A stretch of DNA of 64,000 nucleotides from Megalobrama amblycephala (GCF_018812025.1 NC_063054.1:6504082-6568081); one strand, 5' to 3'; shown: positions 22,291 through 34,201, numbered from the stretch's first letter. The notes: generated from the sequence alone by a model not told the origin. Program-made: numbers and translations.

Positions 22291-23335
22291 GTAGTATTTG
22301 TTGGTAGATGCAGTCATCCAAATTGCAGAGTAATACTTATGACCTGTCCATACGTAATAAATTAAACAAACAGGCTCTGCAATTCTCCAGAAAAGGAGAA
22401 ATCAGACATAAAGAGAAGGAGAAGTTCTTATAGAAATTCATATGGTTTCATATGGTAATTTTTCCCAATTTTAATAAAAGTTTAAATGTAACTAACTCTA
22501 AAATGTAATGTGGTGTAACTATCAAGTAGAAGGTAAAAACATTTTATACTGTGAGTGTACACATACTGAGCATTATTTTCAAAAAGGTTTTTAAATATAT
22601 ATTTTTTTAAGATACAAGTTTTATTCACAAATATCATTAAGTAATATCTTTAGGTTTTTGGGGTAATTGCACTATTTTAAAACCTGAACTCTGAGATTTT
22701 TATATTTTAGACTTGACTTTTGAATTATTTACTTATTTATTTTTGCATGTTTCCGCATGTTCATTGCACTACATGACAGCGATTTAGCAGACTTTTTTTT
22801 TTTCAAAGAATAATATTTTACAGTTTATTTTTAATTATAAAAGATTATGCCAAACTGCTCAACAAGGTTTCCCTTAAAGAATGTCATTCTTTTAATGAGT
22901 CTATTTTCTTCATTATATTATCATTATAATATCATGACAGTTGACAATTTTCACTTTATGTCCTAAAAACATTAATTAAAACCAAATTAAAAACACTTTC
23001 ATCATAAAAAGTAAATGTTTTTGCATGAATTTGTGGTTATCAGTTATTATTGTGGTTATTACTCTTTAGTTGCACCACATGACATTGTTAGTGGCACCAT
23101 GTGGACAAAATTTATGGAAACATTTTTTTAAATTATATATTTATTACAAAACTGCTTTGCTTTATTTTTTTTCCCTAAGAAATAACAGCAATAATAATAA
23201 AAAGGTAATGGCAAACCACTTAATAGTTTTTTTTATCAATAATTTCACTCTATTATTATTATTTTTTTTATTTTAAATTGATGTGACCCAACCATTTACA
23301 TGCAATCAAGTCAAGCCATAAGAATACTAATATAT
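22291..23335. other. AT-rich intergenic DNA, nothing recognised
   Basis: Mostly A/T with poly(T) runs. No gene or repeat family recognised. Confidence 0.45.
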
Positions 23336-23339
23336 ATAT

Positions 23340-23585
23340 GAAGCAGGGTGAGGCCGAGAGCTGTGGGAGAGGAACAAGTCCCATGGAGGAGCTCCAGAAG
23401 GATAAAAGAAGGAGTGATGACAATGAAAGGCAAGAGAGGATCAGGCCTGGGACTTTACGTTTATGTGGCAGTTGGCCATGAGGTGACTGACTCTTACTTT
23501 TATTTTCTTGTTTATGTTTATTTTGCTATTAAAGTTAGGCTTGCCGGTTCCCGCCTCCTTCTTTCCTGAGTCTTGAACTTTGTTA
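23340..23585 (+). mobile_element. possible LTR retrotransposon end (solo or fragment)
   Basis: A GAG-rich start, then a 'gctattaaagttaggc' promoter/poly(A)-like segment, 'gccggttcccgcctccttct', and an end in 'actttgttaca'. This arrangement recalls fish Ty3-type LTRs. No gag or pol frame is next to it, and the left edge is uncertain. Confidence 0.4.
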
Positions 23586-24190
23586 CATAGATCTTAAATC
23601 ATCCTGGTGACCAATTTTTTAAGTCTCACTACACACCCGAGGGTCGCGAACCAGGGTTTGAAAACCTGTGCCCTAAATATTAATATTAATTAATAAAGTA
23701 AAAACATTTTCATCATAAATGAATAAATGAATTGAGATCCGGACAAAAAACAAAACAAAAAAAAACATCATTAACCCCTTGTTTATCACAAACTAACAGA
23801 AGAGTATCTGTATTAATCCGGCTTGTTGGATTTTGATGAGGCACAAACTAAGGGAGCTGCACATTTGTGGGGATGCAGAATTACATGCAGTTTTGCAACC
23901 TCCATCTGTCATTCAAACTCACCTCGTTGCTGGGGATACGGCTTAAATTGTTTCATCACTCTGTGTCAAGGAATTTGATGTTAGGTTTGTGAACTCACGG
24001 CATGCCACAAACAACTGAAGGGCTTGCTGATGGTACGACCTACATGGAGTACCCTCAAAATATCTCCCCTGATAAAACCAGTTTGAACTCTTTTGTTTAG
24101 AACAGGATGTTAAGAGAGAGAAAGTGGATGCAGATGAATGAAAGTGAGAGGGTAAAACAAAGAAGAGCAACTGCGAAGAGCAGTGAAACA
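23586..24190. other. intergenic DNA, no gene seen
   Basis: AT-rich, with a short hAT-end-like phrase near 23630-23670 ('gcgaaccagggtttgaaaac'). Confidence 0.35.
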
Positions 24191-24760
24191 GGAGGGTTTT
24201 ACATTTATACATTCTCACATCTGTGGATTGCCAGCCGTCAGTGTTCAGACCAGCCCTCCATTTGTCTTACTGCACTGTGCTCTGACAATGAACCACCGGC
24301 TTCCTTTATTTCCTCCAGTCCAATCTAATGAGCATCTTCTGTGCGCAGGGATGGAGGTTCTCTCCTTTGTGAGGGCCGGACAGGTGTCTAACTGAATGAT
24401 GAATGTCCTTGCATCCTTCCATAATTGGCTTCTCTCTGTTTGGCCTCAGTCTGGCTGCATGTCTGCCGGGCGGCCACCTCCATCTGTCAATCAAGTTTGC
24501 CCCGTTGCCGACTGGCTGGCCCTCTGATAGCTATGCTAATGCGGCCGCTGGCTTCTGATTGGCTGCTGCTTGGCTGGCCTAGGCTAATCCATTATGGCCC
24601 TGACAGTAGTAATCTCCCCCCCAACACCGGGTCCCGTGTGCTAAACGTTATTTGACCGTTCCTGTCACGTTCCTGCTGGCAAACGGACAGCGAAGGTGAT
24701 GGATGACCCTGCTCAGAGCGCACTCGTTCATCACCCCCTCTGACTTGTTTGTGTGGCACT
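24191..24760. promoter_or_regulatory. candidate enhancer with PBX/MEIS composite site
   Basis: Balanced-composition, repeat-free DNA. The minus strand of 24484-24493 reads TGATTGACAG, the composite site bound by PBX with MEIS or PREP. Nearby are 'gctatgctaatgcg' (POU-like) and two CCAAT-type 'gattgg' boxes. It lies 13 kb past the meis2 3' end. Enhancer activity is inference. Confidence 0.4.
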
Positions 24761-25826
24761 GAAAAAATTAGGCACTGTGATTTTTTTAAGATTACTTTTT
24801 CATTAAGAAATGCTTTGCCCAAACAAGGTTTGGAAAGCAACGTATGGAATCAGTCAGCTGATTTTCACCGTTAACTAATCTCATATAAGAACTGCAACTA
24901 TCATTTTGGCTGACGATTCTGAATGGTTGTTGCACTGCGTGAACCTGTGACCGTGTTTATGCGGCGGAGTAATTGCGACAGATCTTCGTGATAGATGTAA
25001 TCAGTGTCTAGTGTCTGAAGTTGACATAAGTAAATATACAGTCATGGGACTGTGGCTCTCGCCCATTAACTCCAATGGTTTGTTTTCTTACCTCACTCAG
25101 CGACTGCGGAGGGTCTTCGCACACGCTCCGGCCTGAAAAGAGATTTGCTGAGAGGACCATATTTGTTGTTGCTAACGCTAACATGGCTGCCGACAGCTCG
25201 AGATGTGAGGTCCAATAAAATCATAGCCGAAGCTGGCCTCAAATCTTGTCGTCTTGACCAAGTAAATCACGGTTTTACAGAGATTCCCTTGGGAAAGAAA
25301 AATCACAAAAATGATTACTTCTCATTTCAACTGTTTTTTAAAAGACTGTAATGAGATTAAATAAAAAACAAATTAGACTTTTGCGTAGGTCTCTTGCTAA
25401 TTAGATTTTTCTCCTGAGATAAAGATCCCATTCATCTTGAGTTTTAGAGGAGATCTTGATATCACACACTGCGAGGAAAAAAAAAACTGCATATGTTTAG
25501 TAGTACAAAAACATACAAACAAAAAACTAAAAATTGTAATAGGAAAAAAAGAAGTCATTAAAGTAGTACCTCTTTGTATGAGCCAAGTTGTATGGTATCT
25601 TACATTTTAACTTATTATATTATATCAATTATTATTATGAGTTGTCATGAGTGTATGATGAACATTTCCCGTCAGACTATTCCCAGACCAAACTATCTAC
25701 CTTTAGGAAAAATATGTGTACTTGACTGTATTGAATATGCACATGTAGTGTACTAGTGTACTTACTGAAAATATAATATTAATGAAATTAATGAAATATT
25801 CTAAAGAGAGTAAACTTTTATGTTTC
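24761..25826. other. intergenic DNA, no gene seen
   Basis: Low-repeat to about 25260, AT-rich after that. No credible coding frame. Confidence 0.4.
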
Positions 25827-26813
25827 TTAAAGGTGCCCTAGATTATGTTTTCAAAAGATGTAATATAAGTCTAAGGTGTCCCCTGAATGTGTCTGTGAAG
25901 TTTCAGCTCAAAATACCCCATAGATTTTTTTTTATTAATTTTTTTAACTGCCTATTTTGGGGCATCATTATAAACGCGCCGATTTTATGCTGCAGCCCCT
26001 TTAAATCCCGTGCTCTCCGCCCACAGAGCTCGCGCTTGCCTTAAACAGTGCCTTAACAAAGTTTACACAGCTAATATAACCCTCAAAATGGATCTTTACA
26101 AAGTGTTCGTCATGCATGCGGCATGCATGCGTCGGATTATGTGAGTATTGTATACTGTTATATTGTTTACTTCTGATTTTTGAATGAGTTTGATAGTGTT
26201 CCATGGCTAACGGCTAATGCTACACTGTTGGAGAGATTTATAAAGAATGAAGATGTGTTTATGCATTATACAGACTGCAAGTGTTTAAAAATGAAAATAG
26301 CGACGGCTCTCTTGTCTCCGTGAATACAGTAAGAAACGATGGTAACTTCGATGGTAACCACATTTAACAGTACATTAGCAACATGCTAACGAAACATTTA
26401 GAAAGACAGTTTATAAATATCACTAAAAATATCATGTTATCATGGATCATGTCAGTTATTATCGCTCCATCTGCCATTTTTCGCTATTGTTCTTGCTTGC
26501 TTACCTAGTCTGATGATTTGGTTGTGCACATCCAGACGTTAATACTGGCTGCCCTTGTCTAATGCCTTTTATAATGTTGGAAACGTGGGCTGGCATATGC
26601 AAATATTGGGGCGTACACCCCGACTGTTACGTAACAGTCGGTGTTATGTTGAGATTCGCCTGTTCTTCTGAGGTCTTTTAAACAAATGAGAATTATATAA
26701 GAAGGAGGAAACAATGGAGTTTGAGACTCACTGTATGTCATTTCCATGTACTGAACTCTTGTTATTTAACTATGCCAAGATAAATTCAATTTTTCATTCG
26801 AGGGCACCTTTAA
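25827..26813. mobile_element. 987-bp TTAA-flanked non-autonomous DNA element
   Basis: Left end TTAAAGGTGCCCTAGA, right end TCGAGGGCACCTTTAA, with TTAA at both edges and the inverted core AGGTGCCCT. The interior contains 'catgcatgcggcatgcatgc' and a 'gttacgtaacagtcgg' hairpin. No transposase. Recalls a very common cyprinid element; piggyBac-like by its TTAA sites. Confidence 0.85.
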
Positions 26814-27071
26814 CACACGTAACTTTTAAAAAGTGCACACTGTAGGCCTAATAATGTCAAATTAAAGGGTTAGTTCACCCAAAAATTCTGTCATTATTTA
26901 CTCACCCTCATGTCGTTCCAAACCCGTAAGTCTTTCGTTCATCTTCGGAACACAAATGAAGATCTTTTTAATGAAATCTGAGCGCGTTCTGTCCCTCCAT
27001 TGACAGCCTACGCAACTACGACTTTCAAGCCCCAGAAAGGTAGTAAAGACATCATTGAAGTAATTCCATAT

Positions 27072-28342
27072 CTGCTTTTCCACCGTCGGGCCGAACGGTT
27101 CTGAGAATGGTAAGGAACGCTTCCAGTTATGTTTCCACTTGAGCCTGGTATGGCACGGCACGATTACAAACCGTTCTTGGCCCGGAATTCTTGCCACCAT
27201 TGTCTAATCATGCTGGTAGAATCAAAGTCCCTTTAAGACAAGTCATTTCACTCGGCAACCATCTTTGAAACACCTCTCGGGCATGCAACTGCAGCTCCTA
27301 TATCTTTGAATGGGAAAACATCAAATTCTCCAAAGCTGTTTGCCAAACTTTTGATTAAATTTCGTATTTGTAATTACCAATGAAATCTGACAACAACTGT
27401 CTCATAATTCTTTTTCTAAACACTCGAATTTTGACAAAAAAATGTATTTTTTAGGCTGGATCAAGCTAATGCGCATGCCTTGTGCCTCATTTCAGAAGCG
27501 AGCATCTGACTGTTTCTATAGGAACCGGAGCCTGGCGACCAGTTTCTCTGTAGCTGGTTAAGCGCTCTATTTGAGCGATGTAAACACAAATTACTAATAC
27601 AATTAAAAGAAATATCTGATCATCCTCCATAACGCGGTCGTTATACTCAGGCCCCGTTTACACTTGTGCGTTTTCGTTTTAAAACGCGCTACGGTTAAAC
27701 CTGTCGTTTATACTACTCCGGCGTCCATCGAAAACTGAGACTTTCGAAAATGCCGCAAAGCCCTTTTTAGTTTCGTTTCAGTGTAAAATGACCAAAACGG
27801 AGACTTTTGAAGATGATGGCATGGCTGCCCACTTTCGCTCTGCTTATCCTTGACGACCGTGTAAACAATAACATGGAGACTGAACTGCAATCTTTGCTGG
27901 CTTTGTTGTCATTTTTAGCAGCCATTGTGCAGTTAATCTGCATTTTTGTTTTAATACTGCTTAATGCATCTATGCACAAGAGGCAACTGTTTACACTTGT
28001 ACGCGCATGCCCAGTGTGCATGAACGGTCATGTGACATGCGTTTTCGGTCGTGTAGTGTAGAAGGAGATTGTTTCTGAAATGCTGGTTAAACGCCAGTGT
28101 AGACGACGATCGTTTTCTTTTTAAAACGCCATTTTAAAACAAAAACGCACTAGTGTAAACGGGTTCTCATATCATCAGTAAACCTTTGCGTTACCAAGGC
28201 AACAACTGAAGCTTTTGTATTACATTCCAAAGAGCGGCCGTTATCAGCCTCACAGTGGAAAATGAAACCGTAATCGTACCAGCTGGTCCTGAGTGGAACG
28301 GTTATTCAATGAGAACTGTTCGGCACGACGGTGGAAAAGCGG
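27072..28342. mobile_element. hAT-like element nested in the TTAA element
   Basis: Left end CTGCTTTTCCACCGTCGGGC, right end CGACGGTGGAAAAGCGG, inverted copies. Flanks 'tccatat' and 'ctcattt' may be a decayed target duplication. No transposase frame. It is itself split by the element at 27649-28164. Confidence 0.75.
27649..28164. mobile_element. innermost element, GGCCCCGTTTACAC ends
   Basis: Ends 'ggccccgtttacacttgtgc' and 'gcactagtgtaaacggg' are inverted, continuing inward as 'cgttttaaaacgc' and its complement. The interior frame (27807-28061) has a hydrophobic stretch but nothing conserved that I recognise. Confidence 0.78.
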
Positions 28343-28430
28343 CTCATTTGACTCCAGTGGTCTAACCTCAGTTTTACGAAGCGACGCGAGTGCTTCTTTG
28401 AGAAAAAAAATATATTACTTAATATTATTT

Positions 28431-29040
28431 ACAAAATATTAATCTCCAACGCGCGTTCAGGCAACAACATCTGCTCTCGTGTCAACACAACACGCATGCG
28501 TCATCCATCTATCACTTTATTCGAGTTTATGTTATAACTTTTTTCTGTCAACATTTGCGTCATTTGTGTCTTTTTTATTTATGTAATTAATTTATATAGG
28601 CTATTTAATACAAAGAGTAGCATCTGAGACAAAGTTGATACATCAAAGAAATGTATTAAGCCTCCTGAATGAAAGAGCAAAATCTGAGAAATAACATATT
28701 CCTCTCAGAGGGCTTTGGTTCTGTAATGTTATTTTAAAACCACTCATCACTGTAAAAACAAATCTGCAGTGTATATGAAGAGTTCACTCTGCTTATTGCT
28801 CACTTTCAGAAGAACTTGTTTACATCATTAATACATTTAAAGGGTATCTCATATATCTGTCTTGGCCTACTATGTAAACAATCAAACAGTCAGAAGTGTT
28901 TTGTTTAAAATATCTTCGAATAGCCACAGGCTGGTTTAAACTTCATTTGATGACACTGTCACTAAAATTTTTTTTCACAATATAACATTTTCAGCTTTCA
29001 TTTCTCTCTAAAAAAAAAATGTCTTTACTAGTTTTCTGGG
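28431..29040. other. AT-rich intergenic DNA, nothing recognised
   Basis: No gene or defined repeat. Confidence 0.4.
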
Positions 29041-29470
29041 GAAACTCTTGAGATATAAATCAACAGCCTCTCGTTTGAGCAAAACCAAAGATGAAAAGAG
29101 CAATGATAAATTCGTACAAAAGAGACTGAAGAGGATCCATGCCGTCTGAAAAAATGCCTGTTTTGTCATGGCAGGTTTTATAAAAGATCTCTCTTTTTCT
29201 TCGTTTTTTAGGGGTCAGCACGTGAGATTTATGTGATGAGACTGGTCCGTGTGCACTTCCTCCCTTCTCTGGCCTTGTCAGATCTGGTTGCAGACAGAGG
29301 GCAAAAACATTTGTCATCCGTGTGAGATTCTCACCACAGGCTTTCATCTGCTTTAACATAATATGGATGCATGGGCATAGCATTTGTATGCTGGCTGATG
29401 TAAAACCATTATTTGCCATTAACCATCAGACAAAAATGATTTGGATGTTTTTGCTTATAGTCTAATAATA
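29041..29470. promoter_or_regulatory. low-repeat block, candidate non-coding element
   Basis: Non-repetitive and GC-richer than its surroundings. A 119-codon ATG frame on the minus strand (29060-29419) has no recognisable domain and no splice context, so I do not call it a gene. Confidence 0.22.
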
Positions 29471-29614
29471 AGTGTGAGGCAGTAGTAATGTATGTAGAGG
29501 GTTGTCTTAGTTGACATAAAATTATAAGCACTGTAATGTGACACTATAGTTCGTCTTAAGAGTTTTTAAACAATTTTCAGATACTTGTGTATTTATGACC
29601 TCTTTTTGAGGATC

Positions 29615-29740
29615 GTGTTTGGGTGAGCTGTAGCTGTGTTGGTTTTATAATCAAAGTCACATTTGAGTCATGCATCTCGGTTCACCCTTTCACCCACAAT
29701 TCATCATCTCATTCCGACCGATATACGATATCTAATTTAT
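29615..29740. repeat. 126-bp duplicated block, copy 1
   Basis: Matches 31659-31784 at 125 of 126 positions (G/A at position 24) in direct orientation. It is bracketed by a shorter direct repeat ('atacttgtgta...gacctc...tttttgaggat') at 29581-29613 and 29754-29793. Confidence 0.95.
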
Positions 29741-29809
29741 TTATATTTTTCTAATACTTGTGTAATTATTATTATGACCTCATTTTTGAGGATACTTTGA
29801 AGATTTGTA

Positions 29810-30915
29810 CTTTAAAAAATAAAAAAAAAAAAATAAATAAAAAAAAAAAAAAATCAGACTACAGGAATTAGCTGTAAGAAAAGATAAAATAAAGTTAAAT
29901 TAAATTAAATAGAATAAAAATGTAATCAAATGGTGACCAGTTTAAGTACTAGTAAAATAAAATAAAATAAAATACATTTGTCACAATCCTGGGGTATTTA
30001 AGAAAGCTAAAAGAAAAAATAAATAAATAAAATAAAATAAAACTCATTTATTTTATTAAAATTGAATTGCATTTGTCACAATGCTGGGCTATTTAAATGA
30101 ACAAGGAAGCTAACAGACAGACAGACAGACAAACAAACAATAAATAATAAATAAATAATAATAATAAATATAAAATTAAAAATAAAATATAAAATAAAAT
30201 GCATTCGTCAAATGTTGGTCTATTTAACTGAACAAGAAAGCTAAAATAAAATAAAATAATAAAAATAAAAAAAAATTAAAATTGAATTGCATTTGTCACA
30301 ATGCTGGGCTATTTAATTGAACAAGAAAGATAAAAGACAAAAAAATACATATATAAAATACATTAAAATAAAATAAAATAAGTTGAATTGAATTAAATTA
30401 AATAAAAAAAAATAATTAAATGATGATCAGTTAAAGTACTTACAGATGAAAATACAACAACACAAAATAATAAAATAAAATAAAATAAAATAAATTGAAT
30501 TAAACTGAATGAAATTCTAGCCAGTTACAGTACTTGCAGGTTAAAATAAAATAAAATAAAATAAAATAATGCATTTGTCATAATGCTGGGCTATTTAAGT
30601 GACCAAGAAAGCTAAATATAAAATAAAATAAAAATAAAACTCATTTATTTTATTAAAATTGAATTGCATTTGTCACAATACTGGGCTATTTTAACAAAAA
30701 AATAAATAAATAAAATAAAATAAAATAAATTTTGTTGAATTTAATTCATTTAATTGAATTAAATTATGACCAGTACTTTACAGATGAAAATAAAATAAAT
30801 TGAATTGAACTGAATTAAATGATGACCAGTTACAGTACTTGCAGATTAACATTAAAATAATAAAATAAAATAAAACAAAATAAAATGGTTACCAGTTACA
30901 GTACCTACTTTACAC
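29810..30915. repeat. AAATA-rich array with two recurring phrases
   Basis: AAATA/AAAT tracts alternate with 'gcatttgtcacaatgctggg...ctatttaa...gaacaagaaagctaa' (six degenerate copies from 29978 to 30690). They also alternate with 'gaccagttacagtacttgcag' (about six copies from 29932 to 30905). This is a degenerate tandem or higher-order array. Confidence 0.85.
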
Positions 30916-31658
30916 TTTCATATTTTTAACTAAACCCTTAACATTGAGGGAAAACAATGTGAAAATGTCCATGTTTAATTTGTCAAATACTCCTTCACAG
31001 CAATTAAATATGTAGTTTTAAAATGTCATCCATTGCTACTGTTTTTACTCTGTGTTTTCCATTGGGATTTCTGGGGTTAGTGTAAAGGGTGGGAACAACG
31101 GAGTATTCCGGTGGGAAGACAATTCCTGTAGGACAGGTCCTTCTCACTAAGAAATCTGACTCAGGTGTCAACTGGAGTCATGTCCCCTGGCCAAACCATA
31201 GTCGTCCCCTCCCCAACCCCCACCCAGGGCCCACTTTACCTCTGCTTGCCCCTCTGTCTGTCAGCTAAACCCACTCCACTGAGGCCTTAATGCAGAACCA
31301 GATGTGCTGGCTGAGTCCTGAAACATTCTCTTCCCACTGACATCTTAACCTGAAAGGTGTGTGTGTGTCTGTGTGTGTGTGTGCGTGTGTGGGAGAGAGA
31401 GGTCAAACTTTAGCCTGGCCTCTAAGTGAGTGTAGATTACTTTTGAAGGTTGTGTTTATTGCTTCAGCACTGATTGTGTATTTTGTTGTATGTTTTTATC
31501 CTGTACAAGAAGAACCACAAAAAGTTTAGATTTTTTAGTTTTTATTCCATTTAGTTTTAATAAGGCATTACAATCCTAATCACAAAGCAAATGTCTCTGA
31601 TATTCATTATTTTGATCATAATGGGATGTGCATGTTTTGACCGCATTTCTTACGCGTT
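30916..31658. other. intergenic DNA between array and second duplicated block
   Basis: Low-repeat, with a GC-rich stretch 31080-31340 and a short GT run at 31358-31388. No gene seen. Confidence 0.4.
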
Positions 31659-31784
31659 GTGTTTGGGTGAGCTGTAGCTGTATTGGTTTTATAATCAAAG
31701 TCACATTTGAGTCATGCATCTCGGTTCACCCTTTCACCCACAATTCATCATCTCATTCCGACCGATATACGATATCTAATTTAT
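31659..31784. repeat. 126-bp duplicated block, copy 2
   Basis: Direct repeat of 29615-29740 with one mismatch. Flanking DNA continues as low-repeat sequence, so this may be the original site. Confidence 0.95.
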
Positions 31785-32790
31785 CAACACATGCCCAATC
31801 TAAGCAGCCCCACACATGTGCGAGCAATTAGGCTATAGAACAGTTGCTAACACAAACACCTTCTGATAGATGACACTCTAAATGTAAGGCCAAACCATGG
31901 CAAACATGACTCAAGGAACTAAAGTATCAATCAGATGAGCAGTGGCCTTTACTGTCACCTCCATTGATTAAACACATTGTTTGGAGAATCTGAAATGTGT
32001 TGCCATACTGAAGTCTGTAGACGATTGTGGTGTTTACTGTATAGGTTCAGAGGGGTGACAATTCCTCTCACAAATGATACACTATGTCACAAAAAAAGAG
32101 TATTAGGAACATATTTCAGACTGAATATAAGGAGTCGCAGTCAATGGATGTCTATATTAAACCATATGTAGAAATATTTTGTCTCTTATCAATGATAGCA
32201 TCCACAAGGGTTTGTCAGAGAAATATTACATTGCTCATGAGACTTAATGGAGTTCTCATTTGTGTTTTGTGTATTACTATCAACCTTAGGAGAAAAAGAC
32301 GGAGAAGAGTGCTGACATGCACTACAGTAAGAGTTATAGAGCTATAAATAATTACTATAGCCCTAATAAATTTGTTTTCTTATGAAAAAAATATTTGAGT
32401 TCTTATTGAAAATGAAACTTTTGAATGCCAGGCATGTGCATATTTGAGCACATTGTTAAGATCTGAAATACAATTGAAGATACATGTAACAACTGGGGTC
32501 TTTTTCTCAGAAGAAAAAAAAAGAAAAGTAGGAGACTTAGAACAAAAGTCTAAATTTGATTTTAATTTAATCTCATTTTTATTTAGGAGAAACAATTTAA
32601 AGGTACACTGTGTAACTTTTCATTGTTCAAAATTAACAAAACTTAAATTATGAATCAATACATTATCAATACTTCTTCCAAAATATGTTTTTGTCTTACC
32701 CTGATTCACTAAGGTAAGCATATTTTAAGTGTTTATACATCTGGCAGGATGTTTTTTTTTTTTTTTTTTTTGGCAGGAAATTGTGCACAT
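31785..32790. other. intergenic DNA, no gene seen
   Basis: Low-repeat to about 32240, then AT-rich. A poly(T) run lies at 32752-32771. Confidence 0.4.
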
Positions 32791-32793
32791 ATA

Positions 32794-33633
32794 TGGAAGC
32801 TTGTTTTCGCACTAAATAAAAAATAAAAAAAGGTAATTGTGACTTTTTATCTCACAATTGCGAGTTTACATTTCGCAATTCTGACTTCTTTTCTCAGAAT
32901 TGCGAGTTATAATGTCAGAATTGCGAGTAATGTCACAATTGCAAGATAAAAACTCACAATTGCGAGAAATAAAGACAGAATTACAAGTTATAAACTCACA
33001 ATTGCAAGATATAAACTCACTGTTTATAATGATAAAAACAGGAAATTATGACTTCTTTTCTCAGAATTCTGACTTTTTTCTTGCAATTTCAAGATATAAA
33101 CTGGCAATTCTTACTTCTTTTCTCAGAATTGTGAGATATAAACTCACAATGGCGAGTTATATAGTCCAATTCTGAGGGTTCAAAAACGAGTCAGAATTGT
33201 GAGATATAAACTCGCAATTCTGACTTTTTTCTCACAATTCTGGATTTTTTCTCTTGCGAGATATAAACTCACAATTCTGACCTTCTCTGAATTCTGACTT
33301 TTTTCTCACAATTGCAAGACATAAACTCGCAATTCTGACTTCTTTTCTCACAATTGCAAGATATAAACTCAGAATTCTGAGAAAAAGTCAGAATTATGAG
33401 ATATAACCTTGCAATTCTGACTTTTTTCTCAGAATTCTGACTTTTTTCTCACATTTGCGAGATATAAACTCACAATTCTGAGTCAGAATTGCGAGTTTTT
33501 TTATCACACAGTTCTGACTTTATAACTCGCAATGGCGAGTTTATATCACATAATTCTGAGAAAAAAAGTCTAAGATAAAAAGTCGCACTTTTACCTTTTT
33601 TATTTTTTATTCAGTGGTGGAAACAAGCTTCCA
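32794..33633. mobile_element. long-TIR element with internal palindromic minisatellite
   Basis: Outer arms of about 55 bp are inverted: 'tggaagcttg' then an AAATAAAAAA tract and 'gactttttatct' on the left, with the complement ending 'caagcttcca' on the right. Inside, 'aattgcgag', 'atataaactc' and 'aattctgactt' alternate in both orientations, so the interior folds many ways. Confidence 0.88.
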
Positions 33634-34201
33634 TTCACATCACTCGCCCGTGTTTGTCTCGACATATCCATAAATAGAGAAAAGTGTTGTGGGAGTGGCA
33701 TAAGGTTAGTTGTCACAACAAGAAAAAAAAAAAAAACAAAACACAGAACAGAGGAGAGTCTGCTGGCAAAAAGAAAGAGCAATAAAGTTCGTAATAAAAC
33801 AAGAATCAACATTGGATTGTCTTTCAGAGAACTGACAGATTTGTTGTAAAAGTCTCAGAGATGGCATTTTTATTAGGCTACTCAGCAGGTGAGTAAGGTA
33901 TTTTATTGAACAGAGAAATTGCCATAATTAGCTCTCTAACAGAGTTCATTGTAAAGCATTACCTATTGTGAAGGGTCATTTCATTATGGTTGTTGTAGCA
34001 CTGTGTTGAATTTATTTTCAAGCAAGTGTCTTTTATAGCTACAGTAACGTCTTCAGCTAGTCAGCTTGAGATCCTTTACATTTCTTAAGCCTGTTAGTTA
34101 ATGTTTTATGAACAGTAAGATAACCTCTCTTTGTTTTTTAACCGCTAGAGGGTCAAAAGTTACATAGTGTAGATTTAAATAGATCTTATGTGATTTTTCT
34201 G
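33634..34201. other. intergenic DNA, no gene seen
   Basis: AT-rich single-copy-looking DNA with a short poly(A) at 33722-33736. Confidence 0.4.

Larger units (their letters stand above)
26862..28430. mobile_element. TTAA-type element (outer layer of a nest), right end lost
   Basis: Begins TTAAAGGGTTAGTTCACCC like the copy at 16852 and continues with 'ctcaccctcatgtcgttcc' and 'cagaaaggtagtaaagacatc' to about 27071. It resumes after 28342 ('gactccagtggtctaacctc'). The expected inverted right end was not found. Confidence 0.7.

Noticed and set aside
29060..29419. 119-codon ATG frame on the minus strand
   Set aside because: No domain, no splice or polyadenylation context and ordinary intergenic composition. 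Kept only as a low-repeat block.
32835..33595. CRISPR-like or regulatory repeat array
   Set aside because: Repeats run in both orientations with no unique spacers and sit within transposon arms in a vertebrate genome.
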